Of a stretch of DNA of 64,000 nt, positions 16,057-25,525 are shown piece by piece. Numbering within the stretch: the first letter of the stretch is position 1; each line of letters opens with the position of its first letter. The notes below the pieces were generated by a model that worked only from the letters and a program-made list of their open reading frames with translations, made no database searches and was not told the DNA's origin. The translations under genes were made by a program, and so were the position numbers. This DNA comes from Zobellia alginiliquefaciens (GTDB lineage: Bacteria; Bacteroidota; Bacteroidia; Flavobacteriales; Flavobacteriaceae): the NCBI RefSeq assembly GCF_029323795.1, contig NZ_CP119758.1:4774001-4838000 (forward strand). The letters are read 5' to 3'.

Positions 16057-17199
16057 ATGATAGAGGATATCAAGAACTTTAAAATTAATTGGGTAGACGG
16101 CATGAAAATCTCCAAGGAGCATTTTGAAAGCCTTCAGAATTTTGCCGAAAACAGTATAAAAGATGCCTATGTTGTTCGTAAAGGAAGATACGGTCATGGT
16201 TTTTTAGCGTCTTATCTGGATGGTAATAATGAGTACGCCATAAACCTGGACATTCACAAAAGCCTAAAGGTAAGCATCAAAAAATTACGAGCCATTACCC
16301 CAAACGGAAACCGAATAGAGATTACAGAAAATACGCCTTCCGTTAAAGAAGAAATTGTGGTTGATGAATTAGCGGACAGTAAGCTTGATGAAGGCTTTCT
16401 GCTAATAAACCTAGATACAGAGCACACCATACCTTTTGGAGAACAGGACCCAAAGGAAATTCCACCAAGACATCCATTTTTGACCAACGGTCAGTTTTTT
16501 ACTTTTATAACCAGTGATGATTTCGCAAAATCAGGACTGTCCGGCAACCAACTCCCAATTGCCAAAATTCAAAAAGAAGGCAAAAGCCTTTCTATTGCAA
16601 CAGACTATATACCTCCTAGTTTAACTCTAGGCGCTCATGAAAGTTTAATCGACTTTTATAACGATACCGAAAACTTCGTAAAAATGACAGAGCGCAACGC
16701 AATTCTTATCGTTCAAAAAATTATGGCGAAGCAGAGCGATAATCCCGTTGCGGATGCCATGCATTTGGCGGTTGATAAAGCATATGCATACCTGGCTCAG
16801 CAGATTACAAAGATAAAATGGGAAGAGTATGATATGCACCCAAAGGAGCTTTTAGAAATTATAGTGAGTTTTGCCAGAGTTTTTAAAGGATCTGTGGACA
16901 TCTCATCATCACAGAATAAGGAAGAACTTTTCAATTATTTTGGAGAATGGACCGAATTAAAAGGAGGTGATTATGAAAAAATATTTACGGATGTAATCAA
17001 CATGCAATACAATCACAACGATGTGAACCAAAACCTAATTTTAGCGTCTGGCTTCATGAACGTTATTGACCGTTTGCTTACCGTGTTAACACAAGTTGAT
17101 TATATCGGAAAACGAAGGGATATGGGAATTTTCGTAAATGAAAATATAGTCCAGAACAAACAGGACAAATCCAACAAACCTTCTTTCCTAGCTGATTAA
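16057..17199 (+). CDS. tssK: T6SS baseplate protein TssK
   Basis: A 380-aa TssK homologue. The N-terminal shoulder domain begins INWVDGMKISKEHFESLQNF, equivalent to the W-x-x-G-M-x-(L/I)-x-P-x-H-F opening of TssK proteins. A beta region follows (KVSIKKLRAITPNGNRIEI, EGFLLINLDTEH), then IPPSLTLGAHESLIDFY and a helical C-terminal half. TssK trimers connect the baseplate wedges to the inner-membrane complex. It is cytoplasmic and shorter than proteobacterial TssK (about 440-450 aa), as usual for this subtype. 10 nt separate it from tssN and 9 from tssO. Confidence 0.88.
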   Translation: MIEDIKNFKINWVDGMKISKEHFESLQNFAENSIKDAYVVRKGRYGHGFLASYLDGNNEYAINLDIHKSLKVSIKKLRAITPNGNRIEITENTPSVKEEIVVDELADSKLDEGFLLINLDTEHTIPFGEQDPKEIPPRHPFLTNGQFFTFITSDDFAKSGLSGNQLPIAKIQKEGKSLSIATDYIPPSLTLGAHESLIDFYNDTENFVKMTERNAILIVQKIMAKQSDNPVADAMHLAVDKAYAYLAQQITKIKWEEYDMHPKELLEIIVSFARVFKGSVDISSSQNKEELFNYFGEWTELKGGDYEKIFTDVINMQYNHNDVNQNLILASGFMNVIDRLLTVLTQVDYIGKRRDMGIFVNENIVQNKQDKSNKPSFLAD

Positions 17200-17208
17200 A
17201 ATTCTATT

Positions 17209-17718
17209 ATGGAGATACTAAACAAAAAAGAACGAACTTCCTCTTTCCTATTGTTCTTACTAATGTTCGCCATAACGGTGGGTATTCTGTTCACGGCTTT
17301 TTTCTATAGCTACAAACTACCTTGGAAGGAAAATGCCGTTCTGCGTAAGGAGAATAAAAAAATGCAATATGAATTTATCTACCAGAAAAAATTTATAAAT
17401 GCGTTAGAAGGGGTAGACAAGCAAATAGATTCTCTGGATACCGTAAAAGAAGGTTGGTTTTTTGTAGAACAGTCCATTATCAAAAACCTTATAGACCTTA
17501 GAAGTGATATTCCTAAAGATTCTTTGGATGACCGCAGTATGTACGAAAACTTGGTCCTTACCTACAACAAATTGGTAGATGCCAAAAGAGATTTAAAGCA
17601 AGTAGAGAGCGCCAGACAGGAAATAAACGACCTAGAGGAGCAAATTACCGATTACGAAAAAGAAATCAGCAGGCTCAATACCGCATTAGATCTTGCCAAA
17701 CGTATGAACCGAAACTAA
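17209..17718 (+). CDS. tssO: TssO-family T6SSiii transmembrane coiled-coil protein
   Basis: A 169-aa bitopic protein: a short basic N-terminus, one strong transmembrane helix (about residues 13-32), then an almost entirely helical periplasmic part. Heptad-like patterning is strong in the last third (VDAKRDLKQVESARQ, EEQITDYEKEISRLN), a likely coiled coil for oligomerisation. Size, topology and location between tssK and clpV match TssO, an envelope-complex protein specific to Bacteroidota T6SS. It has close neighbours on both sides (9 and 7 nt), so is part of the same operon. Confidence 0.8.
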   Translation: MEILNKKERTSSFLLFLLMFAITVGILFTAFFYSYKLPWKENAVLRKENKKMQYEFIYQKKFINALEGVDKQIDSLDTVKEGWFFVEQSIIKNLIDLRSDIPKDSLDDRSMYENLVLTYNKLVDAKRDLKQVESARQEINDLEEQITDYEKEISRLNTALDLAKRMNRN

Positions 17719-17725
17719 CCATTGC

Positions 17726-20188
17726 ATGAATACTGAATTAGAGAAAGCTATACATATTGCCACACAACTTGCCGAAGAACACCAACATGAAAGCTTTGGC
17801 CCCGCTCATTTAATCAAAGCCTCTTTAAACAGGGACCTTTCTTTACTTCGTATTTTACACGACAAAGGGGTTGATGTATACTTTATAGAAGAGTGGGCAG
17901 ATGTTAATATGGAATCCCACCCTAAACGTACCAGTCGCACATTGGCGGTAAAAGCTAGTTCAGAGGCAAAAATGGTCTTTGTTGAGGCGGAAGAGATACA
18001 GACCAAGTTAAACAGACCAGATGTAGACCTTATCTGCTTATTCATATCCGCTATTACGCCAGGTGTAGGTTTTAGTTTCGATAAAGTAAAATCACTACCC
18101 GTTAGCAGCTCAGAACTATTCGATAGTTTTTCTAACGGTACGGATAGCAAAGGTGCGGCTAACAAGAAAAGCGTAAATACTACAGACGATTTTACAACCG
18201 ACACCGATGTTCTAAAAAAATATACCAACGATTTACTTGTTGAAGCTTCCGGTGGTTATTATGACCATATCATAAATCGTGATCGGGAGCTAAAGCAAAT
18301 CGCTGAAATCCTTAGCCGAAAATCCAAGCCCAACGTAATGGTGCAAGGCGAGTCCGGTGTAGGCAAAACTGTTTTGATACATAATTTGGCCAAGGAAATT
18401 CACTCCAGAAAAATCGTGGATACTTTACAAGAGGCCACCTTATTGGAAATAGATACCGCCATTTTACTTTCTGGAGCTTCGTATAAAGGAGAAGTTGAAG
18501 ATCGTTTACAAAGTATCTTTAACGAGGCAAAAAACCTGGTAAAACCTATTCTATTTATAGATGACTTTCATGTGCTGTTACAGGACGCGTCTGCAAGCCA
18601 AGGCATTTTAAATGTTATTAAATCGGAATTAAATAAAGGTGAGGTTATCTTGATCGGGGCAACCACAGCGGATAGTTATAGAAAACACATCGCCAATGAT
18701 GATGGACTTAACAGAAGATTTGAATCCGTTACCGTAGAAGAACCTGATCCAGAAATGGCTTTTCGTATCTTAAAAAGTGTTGGCCAGACCTATACTGAGC
18801 ATCATGTGCTCACTATTGATGATGAGGCACTAAAAGAATCCATTCGCTTGGCAAAACGGTATTTAAAAGAGAAAAGCCTACCAGATTCCGCATTGGATTT
18901 GGTAGATAGAACAATGGCCGCCGCCAATGTGTCCACACAATCCTTGCCTACAGATTTACAAGATCTGAACGATAAGCTCCATGCAATAGAATCTAAAACG
19001 GAAAAACAAAAGGAGTCCGAAAAAATTCAGGCTATAGATTGGGTCTACATCGAATTAAAAAATAGATTAAGTCCTATTGTAACCGGAAAATTTGATACGG
19101 AAGATAGCTTACGTCTACCTACCTATGAAAAAAAATCAGCTTACATAAAGAGTATATTATCCGGTATAACGGAACATTCCAAAGAAAAACGAACTGCTGT
19201 TACCGAAGAGGATTTAGCAGCTATGGTTGCCGGTATAACTGGTATTCCGGCAGGAAAGGTACAATCCCAAGAACGTGAGCGACTGCTGGAAATGGAGACT
19301 ACGCTTATGAAAAGGGTCATTGGTCAAGATAACGCCATTAAAACCGTTACGGAAGCCATTATAGAATCTAGATCAGGGCTTTCCAAGGCCGGGCAACCCA
19401 TTGGTTCTTTTTTCTTTTCGGGCCCTACCGGAACCGGTAAAACGGAACTGGCAAAATCGTTAGCGGAGTTTTTGTTTAATGATGAATCGGCCATCATACG
19501 CTTTGATATGTCCGAATTTAAGGAAGAACATTCCGCAGCCTTGCTTTATGGAGCTCCTCCGGGATATGTAGGGTATGAAGAAGGCGGTGTCTTGGTAAAT
19601 AAAATACGGCAAAAGCCATATTCAATCGTACTTTTTGATGAAATTGAAAAAGCCCATCAATCCGTTTTTGATGTATTCTTACAAATACTTGACGAAGGGA
19701 AACTAAACGATCGTTTGGGGAAAGTGGGTGATTTTTCAAACGCCGTTATCTTGTTCACTTCAAACATTGGTTCCGATTTTATCAGCAAATCAATAGAAGG
19801 AGGAAAAATACCCAAATCCAATGAGCTGCTAGAAATAATGGCCAGCTATTTTAGACCGGAATTTTTAGGCCGAATTACTGAAATTGTTCCTTTCGCTCCC
19901 ATTTCCGAGAAAAACGCTCCGTTTATTTTCGATTTACACTTAAAAAAGGAGCTCTTGGTACTAACGGAAAGATTGGGAATCACCTTAGAAATAGACAAAA
20001 AAACCAAAGAACATTTATCCTTAGACGGGTTCTCCCCAACTTATGGTGTACGCCCGCTCAAGGCCGTTATCCGTAATAAATTAAAAAGGCCGTTGTCCAA
20101 AATGATCATCTCGGGAGAGATAAAGGCACCACAAACGGTTAATGTTGCGTTAAAGAAAGGTGAACTGGAATTTAAGGTGAAGAAATAA
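17726..20188 (+). CDS. clpV: T6SS sheath-disassembly ATPase ClpV (TssH)
   Basis: An 820-aa HSP100/ClpB-family AAA+ ATPase. It has an N-terminal Clp-N repeat domain (about 1-150, LAEEHQHESFGPAHLI), a first AAA domain with Walker A GESGVGKT near residue 208 and Walker B ILFIDDFHVL, and a second with Walker A GPTGTGKTE near 565 and the GAPPGYVGYEEGG pore-loop region. It ends in a ClpB-type C-terminal domain. The middle domain between the AAA modules is short, as in ClpV rather than the ClpB chaperone. It extracts contracted TssB-TssC sheath for recycling. Lies 7 nt after tssO. Confidence 0.92.
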   Translation: MNTELEKAIHIATQLAEEHQHESFGPAHLIKASLNRDLSLLRILHDKGVDVYFIEEWADVNMESHPKRTSRTLAVKASSEAKMVFVEAEEIQTKLNRPDVDLICLFISAITPGVGFSFDKVKSLPVSSSELFDSFSNGTDSKGAANKKSVNTTDDFTTDTDVLKKYTNDLLVEASGGYYDHIINRDRELKQIAEILSRKSKPNVMVQGESGVGKTVLIHNLAKEIHSRKIVDTLQEATLLEIDTAILLSGASYKGEVEDRLQSIFNEAKNLVKPILFIDDFHVLLQDASASQGILNVIKSELNKGEVILIGATTADSYRKHIANDDGLNRRFESVTVEEPDPEMAFRILKSVGQTYTEHHVLTIDDEALKESIRLAKRYLKEKSLPDSALDLVDRTMAAANVSTQSLPTDLQDLNDKLHAIESKTEKQKESEKIQAIDWVYIELKNRLSPIVTGKFDTEDSLRLPTYEKKSAYIKSILSGITEHSKEKRTAVTEEDLAAMVAGITGIPAGKVQSQERERLLEMETTLMKRVIGQDNAIKTVTEAIIESRSGLSKAGQPIGSFFFSGPTGTGKTELAKSLAEFLFNDESAIIRFDMSEFKEEHSAALLYGAPPGYVGYEEGGVLVNKIRQKPYSIVLFDEIEKAHQSVFDVFLQILDEGKLNDRLGKVGDFSNAVILFTSNIGSDFISKSIEGGKIPKSNELLEIMASYFRPEFLGRITEIVPFAPISEKNAPFIFDLHLKKELLVLTERLGITLEIDKKTKEHLSLDGFSPTYGVRPLKAVIRNKLKRPLSKMIISGEIKAPQTVNVALKKGELEFKVKK

Positions 20189-20230
20189 CCAAGCTAGTTC
20201 ATAGTAGTATTAACCGTATCTGAAAAAATA

Positions 20231-20662
20231 ATGGCTAAACCGTATTACCAAGCACCATTTGATTTCAAACGTTTTTTTGAAAAGAAAGAGCTAAAGAAAT
20301 TAACGCTACAAGATTCTATTTCTCAATTCATAAGTGTGATTATAACCACCTATTTTGAGGAATATACTTTTGATGAGCATTTTGGTAGTGAAATCTGGGA
20401 AACGGATTTTGACCTTTTGGTAAATACCAATGTTCTAAAAGAGAGAATTAAAAAGTCGTTAACGGCGCAAATAAAGACCTACGAAAAACGCCTATCGAAT
20501 ATAGACCTAAATATTGAGTTAATGGAAAGCCTATCTTCCAAAACCAATAAGGTTCGCTTAAAGAAATACCTCTATATCACCATAAAAGGTACAATTGTAA
20601 AGACAGATGAGCCGTTTACATTTAATGGAGACTACTATTTAGCTCCATTATCCTATAAATAA
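20231..20662 (+). CDS. tssE: T6SS baseplate wedge protein TssE (gp25-like)
   Basis: A 143-aa protein of the GPW/gp25 family. The pattern LQDSISQFISVIITTYFEEYTFDEHFGSEIW is cut here into LQDSISQFISVIITT and FDEHFGSEIWETDFD; these correspond to the helix and the E-F-G-S/N-x-x-W-containing segment of gp25 proteins. The second half gives paired strands ending in KKYLYITIKGTI. TssE joins TssF and TssG in the baseplate wedge and starts sheath polymerisation. It is located between clpV and tssF, the usual T6SSiii order. Confidence 0.85.
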   Translation: MAKPYYQAPFDFKRFFEKKELKKLTLQDSISQFISVIITTYFEEYTFDEHFGSEIWETDFDLLVNTNVLKERIKKSLTAQIKTYEKRLSNIDLNIELMESLSSKTNKVRLKKYLYITIKGTIVKTDEPFTFNGDYYLAPLSYK

Positions 20663-20723
20663 TTAAGTTAATAGGAGTTAGTACAGAAGAACTAGATTCA
20701 ATTATCAGCCAAAAAACAACTAA

Positions 20724-22583
20724 ATGAAGAGCCTTACAAAAGAGGAGATAAAAGACAGACTGATCCGAAGGGCCGCCGAGGATTGGGGTGTAGACGATAT
20801 GGAAATAGAATATTCCTTTGACCCTATTGTCGGAATTCTTTTTGATGCTTGTGCTCATGAGTTTGAACGTATCTCAGACACCATTAAAACTAGTCGTACC
20901 AAGGTTACGGAGCGTTTGGTAGATTTGCTTACACCGGAAATATCGGTTACGGCCAAACCCGCACATGCTATTGTACATGCCTTACCTCTTGATGGTAAAA
21001 TGGTAATAAACGAACGAAGTCAATTTTTTCATAGAAAACGCATGCCGCTGTTCAGGGATAGCGGAAATGAAGATTTTAAGGATTTTTTCTTTTGCCCTTC
21101 CGGTGAATTTACTTTAAACAATTGCGAGCTTAGCTATATAGCCTTTCCGGATAAAATAGTTTCGCACCATAATCATAGAACAACGCCATGGCTCAATAGT
21201 TCGGATTTTATCGGTAGTCCGGAAAATAGCAGTATCTATATGGGTATAAAACCTGCTCCAGGCATAAAGACCATTGACGACCTCATTTGCTATTTTGACC
21301 TTTTAAACTTTACCAACAAAGAGTTATTGGTACACCATTTAGGTATTGCGGACTGGTCTATTAACGGAGAACTATTAAACGTAGTTAAGGGGTATGCGCA
21401 GCCAGAAATCGTTAAAGACGACTACAGCGCATATATTAACGAAAGCATACAAAGCAAGATACAGTTTTACGAGGAATACGTAAGGGAGTTTTACAGAGAT
21501 CATTTTTATACGCTGGAGGGTAGCATCAATTTAAAGGGAAAGCTTAAAAAATACCCGGAAGAGTTTAAGGAATTCTTGAGTCAGAAAGATTTAGATACCT
21601 TGACTACGCCTTTGTTATGGATAAAAATAGAGTTTTCTACTGTGGTCTCTTCTTCAATGTTAGAGAACCTGCACTGCCACATCAACTGCTTCCCTACCTT
21701 AAATAAAAAATCGCATAGTGTTAGTAAGCGGTTACAGCCTAATTTCAATATCATTCCATTAGAGGCGGGAGAAGATTTCTTTTTGGATGTCCACAACGTA
21801 TTGGGAGACAGCGGTAATGAATATTATGTACGTGACAGAAACAAAAAAGATGATACCCGCCCCCAGGCTTATTTACGTTATGGAGGTGTAAGTAGGTTTG
21901 ATGAGCGCGATGCTTCGGAATTATTAAACTATACCTTAGACCTTCTAAAAGAAGATAGTGTTGCTTTTTCCGCCATGGGCGATGATTTTATAAACAGCAA
22001 CCTTAAGGACTTAAAGCAAATTGTTTCCCGGATCGAGCAGCAAATAGAACTTCGCAATTTCAGAAAACACAAAATCCCATATTTGATCGTCAACCGAAAT
22101 AGTGTAGAAAAAAATAGGGACAAAATAGTTTTTACGGACTATTGGACAACTACGGGTGAGAAGGCCAATAAAATAAATCCGTACAGTAAATTATTCCAAT
22201 ACTCGGGAACCGCTTTTAAGCCGGAATCACTGGTGTTTATAACAGGAAGCTTAGGCGGTCATGATGAACCCAATCCAAGCGAAAAAATTTATGCCTACAG
22301 GGAACAAGTGCTCTCTAGAGGGCGTATCATTACCCGTCAGGACATCATTCACCACTGTTATGCCGTATTCAAAGATGCCATAACAAAAGTAAAAGTAGAA
22401 AAAGGTGTTATGGTATCCCAAAGCAACTCCGTGGGTTACACCCCTACTACCGATATTTACATAACCCGGAATGTAGATGCCGATTATAGTGAGACGGACT
22501 GGGAACATTTGAAAAAAGAGCTGTTGATCGGCATAAAGACCAAATCAGCCAATGTTTTGCCGTTTCGGGTTTTCTATACCTAG
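20724..22583 (+). CDS. tssF: T6SS baseplate protein TssF
   Basis: A 619-aa TssF (VasA/gp6-like). The N-terminus has the usual opening with paired helices (EEIKDRLIRRAAEDWG, DPIVGILFDACAHEFERISD). The central section is beta-rich, and the C-terminal part contains EQVLSRGRIITRQDIIHHCY and ends with a DIYITRNVDADYSETDWE stretch typical of TssF/gp6-like ends. TssF dimers with TssG build the baseplate wedge around VgrG. It is the last core gene of the rightward operon; two stem-loops and a shared leader separate it from vgrG1. Confidence 0.88.
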   Translation: MKSLTKEEIKDRLIRRAAEDWGVDDMEIEYSFDPIVGILFDACAHEFERISDTIKTSRTKVTERLVDLLTPEISVTAKPAHAIVHALPLDGKMVINERSQFFHRKRMPLFRDSGNEDFKDFFFCPSGEFTLNNCELSYIAFPDKIVSHHNHRTTPWLNSSDFIGSPENSSIYMGIKPAPGIKTIDDLICYFDLLNFTNKELLVHHLGIADWSINGELLNVVKGYAQPEIVKDDYSAYINESIQSKIQFYEEYVREFYRDHFYTLEGSINLKGKLKKYPEEFKEFLSQKDLDTLTTPLLWIKIEFSTVVSSSMLENLHCHINCFPTLNKKSHSVSKRLQPNFNIIPLEAGEDFFLDVHNVLGDSGNEYYVRDRNKKDDTRPQAYLRYGGVSRFDERDASELLNYTLDLLKEDSVAFSAMGDDFINSNLKDLKQIVSRIEQQIELRNFRKHKIPYLIVNRNSVEKNRDKIVFTDYWTTTGEKANKINPYSKLFQYSGTAFKPESLVFITGSLGGHDEPNPSEKIYAYREQVLSRGRIITRQDIIHHCYAVFKDAITKVKVEKGVMVSQSNSVGYTPTTDIYITRNVDADYSETDWEHLKKELLIGIKTKSANVLPFRVFYT

Positions 22584-22634
22584 CAACCTAGAATAACCCA
22601 ATAGGGTAATGCGTTAGCTTATAGCGTAATATAA

Positions 22635-22680
22635 TTTGTAAACTATAATTTACAAAGTTGCCTGTATACAAACAGGCAAC
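22635..22680 (+). terminator. Two adjacent stem-loops between tssF and vgrG1
   Basis: The first stem is 22635-22642 with 22649-22656 (TTTGTAAA/TTTACAAA). The second is 22657-22665 with 22672-22680 (GTTGCCTGT/ACAGGCAAC, loop ATACAA), followed by TTGTAC rather than a clean T-run. They probably attenuate or end the baseplate operon transcript ahead of the vgrG1 leader. Confidence 0.45.
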
Positions 22681-22681
22681 T

Positions 22682-22769
22682 TGTACGAAATACCGTTCAT
22701 CGAATTGTCATTTGAATTTTTGGTAACCCTTAGAATTCTAAATATCTTAATCAGTTAAAAAACCACCGC
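22682..22769 (+). repeat. vgrG leader repeat, copy 1
   Basis: 88 bp directly before the vgrG1 ATG. It begins TGTACGAAATACCGTTCATC and contains TTTTTGGTAACCC and AATTCTAAATA. The same 88-bp block with the same spacing precedes vgrG2 (32052-32139). It is presumably duplicated along with the gene and may carry a shared promoter or 5'-UTR signal. Confidence 0.7.
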
Positions 22770-24581
22770 ATGTCCAAAATCGTCAATATCAACCTCATTT
22801 TAAACGGTAATGCATTTCTTCCAAATTCGGGTTATTCCGTATCCGTAGAACAGGCCATTGGCGGCCACAGTACTTTTCGTATCGCTTTTCCTGCCCATGC
22901 CACGGAAACCTATGCCGGACCCCTTATGGGAAATGCTTTGGGCTATATCGGCAAGAAAATGTCCATTGGGCTCAATTCCGGTGAAATGGAATTTATAGGT
23001 GTGGTTACCAATGTAGACCTTCAAAAAGGAAACGGTGCTTCCGGCACCCTGGTCATCTCGGGCCATGGACCGTCCGTTCTACTGGCAAATTCGGTACAGT
23101 GCCTTAGTTACGAAGAGGGTACATCGCTATCCCAAGTCGTGGAGGATACCTTAAAAGGACATTCAACGGACATTCTTAAGAAAAGTATAGGTACGGGTAC
23201 AGGTATTTCTTTGCCCTATACGGTACAATATAATGAAAGCGACCTCTCGTTCCTACAAAGATTGTGCAGCCGATACGGGGTTTGGCTCTATCATAACGGA
23301 CGTGATTTTTGCGTGGGAAAATCCGACAGCGCTACCCTTAACGGCGTGTACGGGATCGATGTCCTCTCATTCAATTTATCTACCTCGCTCAAAGAACAGG
23401 TTTTTGACATTAAAGGGCACGACTGGGTAAACAACACCCAATTAGAGGCAAGTTCGGCCCCTCATACCGCCAATTCGTCCCACCCCTATCTTTCATCCGT
23501 AAAAGACGAATCCGATACCCTGTTCAATAAAAAAAGCAGTTACGACTATACCATAGGTCAACATGAATATAGTGCACAGGCCGGTCTTGATACCGCTGCC
23601 AAGGTGAACACCTTGGGAAGGGCATCCGGTATGGTGACCGCTTCCGGATCCTCCGAGCTAGTGGGCATGCGCGTGGGCGATACGCTTTCCTTAAAGGGTC
23701 TTAATTTTTCCGACCCTACAGCACAAGATCCTTACGGATCATACGATATTATAAAAGTGGTACACCGTTTTGACCACAGCGGACACTATAGCAATTCTTT
23801 TGAGGGCGTGCCAGAAGGTACCGAACACCTGCCCTACTCCAACAGTTTTGCTGTTACAAGGTCTGCCGATCAGCGTGGACTTGTTTTGGACAACGCAGAT
23901 CCCGATGGCCTCGGACGGATAAAAGTGCAGTTTCCTTGGCAAAAACCTATGGGAACCAACACTCCGTGGATAAAAGTACCTACTCCCTACAGTGGTGGCG
24001 GTAAGGGGTTTTATTTCATTCCCGAAAAGGACGAGGAGGTATTGGTAGGCTTTGAGGGCGGAAACCCGGAAAAACCCTTTGTACTTAGTGCAGGGTTCAA
24101 CAGCAGTGCCAGTAGTGGCTTTGCGGATGCAGATAATAATATTAAAGCGATAAAAACAAGAAGTGGACATATAATAGAATTGAATGATACCGATGGCGGG
24201 GAGAGTATAACGATTAAGGATAAGAATGAGAATATTTTTCAGATTGATACCGCTACTAATGATATTACTGTCAATGCTAATAATAATGTTAATATTAACG
24301 CTGTAGAAACTATAAAACTATCTGCTAAAAATATTGAATTAAGTGCTCAAGAAGACATCGTATCTCAAGCTGGCAAAAGCATAAAAGATTCGGCAAGTGA
24401 AAGCTGTAATATAATGGCTAAGAATAAAACCGAGGTCATTGAGGAAAATATTAAAGTATTATCTAAATCTTGTGAAATTACGTCAGAAGAAATAGCAATT
24501 AACAGTACTGCAAAAAACCTTGTATTATTCTCTCAAAAATCGGTAGATATTCAAAGTAATGAAAAAGTTAAACTTTTTTAA
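22770..24581 (+). CDS. vgrG: T6SS spike protein VgrG (TssI), copy 1
   Basis: A 603-aa VgrG. Residues 1 to about 370 form the gp27-like hub (ends near FEGVPEGTEHLPY), followed by the gp5-type OB-fold (residues about 370-450: GLGRIKVQFPWQ, PYSGGGKGFYFIPEKDEEVLVGFE). From about 475 it becomes a repetitive Asn/Ile-rich beta-helix needle (ITVNANNNVNINAVETIKL, KNIELSAQEDIV). Nearly identical to vgrG2 over the first 445 or so residues and unrelated in the needle tip, so the tip specifies different partners. It starts the first effector module: uncharacterised protein, PAAR-like, 879-aa protein, lipoprotein. Confidence 0.92.
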   Translation: MSKIVNINLILNGNAFLPNSGYSVSVEQAIGGHSTFRIAFPAHATETYAGPLMGNALGYIGKKMSIGLNSGEMEFIGVVTNVDLQKGNGASGTLVISGHGPSVLLANSVQCLSYEEGTSLSQVVEDTLKGHSTDILKKSIGTGTGISLPYTVQYNESDLSFLQRLCSRYGVWLYHNGRDFCVGKSDSATLNGVYGIDVLSFNLSTSLKEQVFDIKGHDWVNNTQLEASSAPHTANSSHPYLSSVKDESDTLFNKKSSYDYTIGQHEYSAQAGLDTAAKVNTLGRASGMVTASGSSELVGMRVGDTLSLKGLNFSDPTAQDPYGSYDIIKVVHRFDHSGHYSNSFEGVPEGTEHLPYSNSFAVTRSADQRGLVLDNADPDGLGRIKVQFPWQKPMGTNTPWIKVPTPYSGGGKGFYFIPEKDEEVLVGFEGGNPEKPFVLSAGFNSSASSGFADADNNIKAIKTRSGHIIELNDTDGGESITIKDKNENIFQIDTATNDITVNANNNVNINAVETIKLSAKNIELSAQEDIVSQAGKSIKDSASESCNIMAKNKTEVIEENIKVLSKSCEITSEEIAINSTAKNLVLFSQKSVDIQSNEKVKLF

Positions 24582-24592
24582 AAATTTATCAT

Positions 24593-25525
24593 TTGCAAAA
24601 ATCCGTAGTTTTCACCCCCGATCATAGCCTAGCCCTCAACCCGCATAGTTTGCGAAGAGTATATGGTGTAACTATTGATTTTGAAAAAACAGGAGAACCT
24701 AGACAAACTTTACGTTTTGAAATTGAGGTTCTAGCTAAAAAAGTTAAAGAAAAGAATTCTTGGATGTTTCAATTTGACAGGAGACATCTCTATATAAATG
24801 AGGAGAATCCAGATACAATATCCGAAAAACTAGCATTTGAATGTGGTCAGATTATATATCCACTTCAAATTCAAGTATCGAGTAACTGGGCAACAAAAGT
24901 TATTAAATCTAGACCACTTGCTATAAAACAGTTAAATACATTAGAAAATGAAACCAAACTACTTTATAAAAGTTCTATGATAGATAGGTATTTCTCGAAA
25001 GCATATGATTCGGTAAACCATCCTGAAAAATATCTTCGAGCAGTTGAACAGAATCTATTTCTCTCATTTTTCTTTGCTCCATTATATCAACAGTATAATC
25101 GTTTAACGAATTCGGCAACAACTATCATGAATATTCCGATAGTTCCTTTTTGCAGCCCAATAGAATATACTCTAGAACAAAAAGTTTCACCAAAATATAC
25201 TAGGTTCAATACTATTACCGTTACCCAACAAGGAAAAATTACCGATTCAAGAACCCAAAAAGATATTTCACACAAATTAAACGAGCCTGTTTTTACGGGA
25301 AAAGGACAATCAAAAAAACTTGAGGGCGAGCTTATTGCCAAATACGAGCTTCACAAGGAAACAAACGTACTTCATTCCCTTACAGCAGAAGCAGATATAA
25401 ATTTGGAAAAGGACAAGAAATTGGCTTTTCAAATTCAAGCTTATTATTTGGTCAATCGAGATAAAATCGCCGCACAAAGTGATTTTATTACCATCCCCAA
25501 ATTAAAACCTAGTAAAAATGGCTAA
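24593..25525 (+). CDS. Uncharacterised VgrG-linked protein, possible effector adaptor
   Basis: A 310-aa soluble protein starting at TTG (24593); there is no upstream ATG, and the next internal Met is residue 58. It has an N-terminal beta-rich domain (VYGVTIDFEKTG, LRFEIEVLAKKVKEKN, QIIYPLQIQV), a helical middle with aromatic patches (FLSFFFAPLYQQYN) and a C-terminal beta region (GELIAKYELHKETN, FQIQAYYLVNRDK). No family is recognised. It lies between vgrG1 and a PAAR-like gene and overlaps the latter by 8 nt. That position suggests a loading adaptor for the module's effector, analogous to the 444-aa protein after vgrG2, though the two share no visible similarity. Confidence 0.6.
   Translation: MQKSVVFTPDHSLALNPHSLRRVYGVTIDFEKTGEPRQTLRFEIEVLAKKVKEKNSWMFQFDRRHLYINEENPDTISEKLAFECGQIIYPLQIQVSSNWATKVIKSRPLAIKQLNTLENETKLLYKSSMIDRYFSKAYDSVNHPEKYLRAVEQNLFLSFFFAPLYQQYNRLTNSATTIMNIPIVPFCSPIEYTLEQKVSPKYTRFNTITVTQQGKITDSRTQKDISHKLNEPVFTGKGQSKKLEGELIAKYELHKETNVLHSLTAEADINLEKDKKLAFQIQAYYLVNRDKIAAQSDFITIPKLKPSKNG

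Noticed and set aside
9137..24581. Prophage or phage-tail-like particle (tube, sheath, gp25, spike)
   Set aside because: ClpV, TssK, TssN, TssO, Hcp of the 129-aa type and Rhs/PAAR cargo identify a T6SS. No capsid, portal, terminase or tape-measure gene is present.
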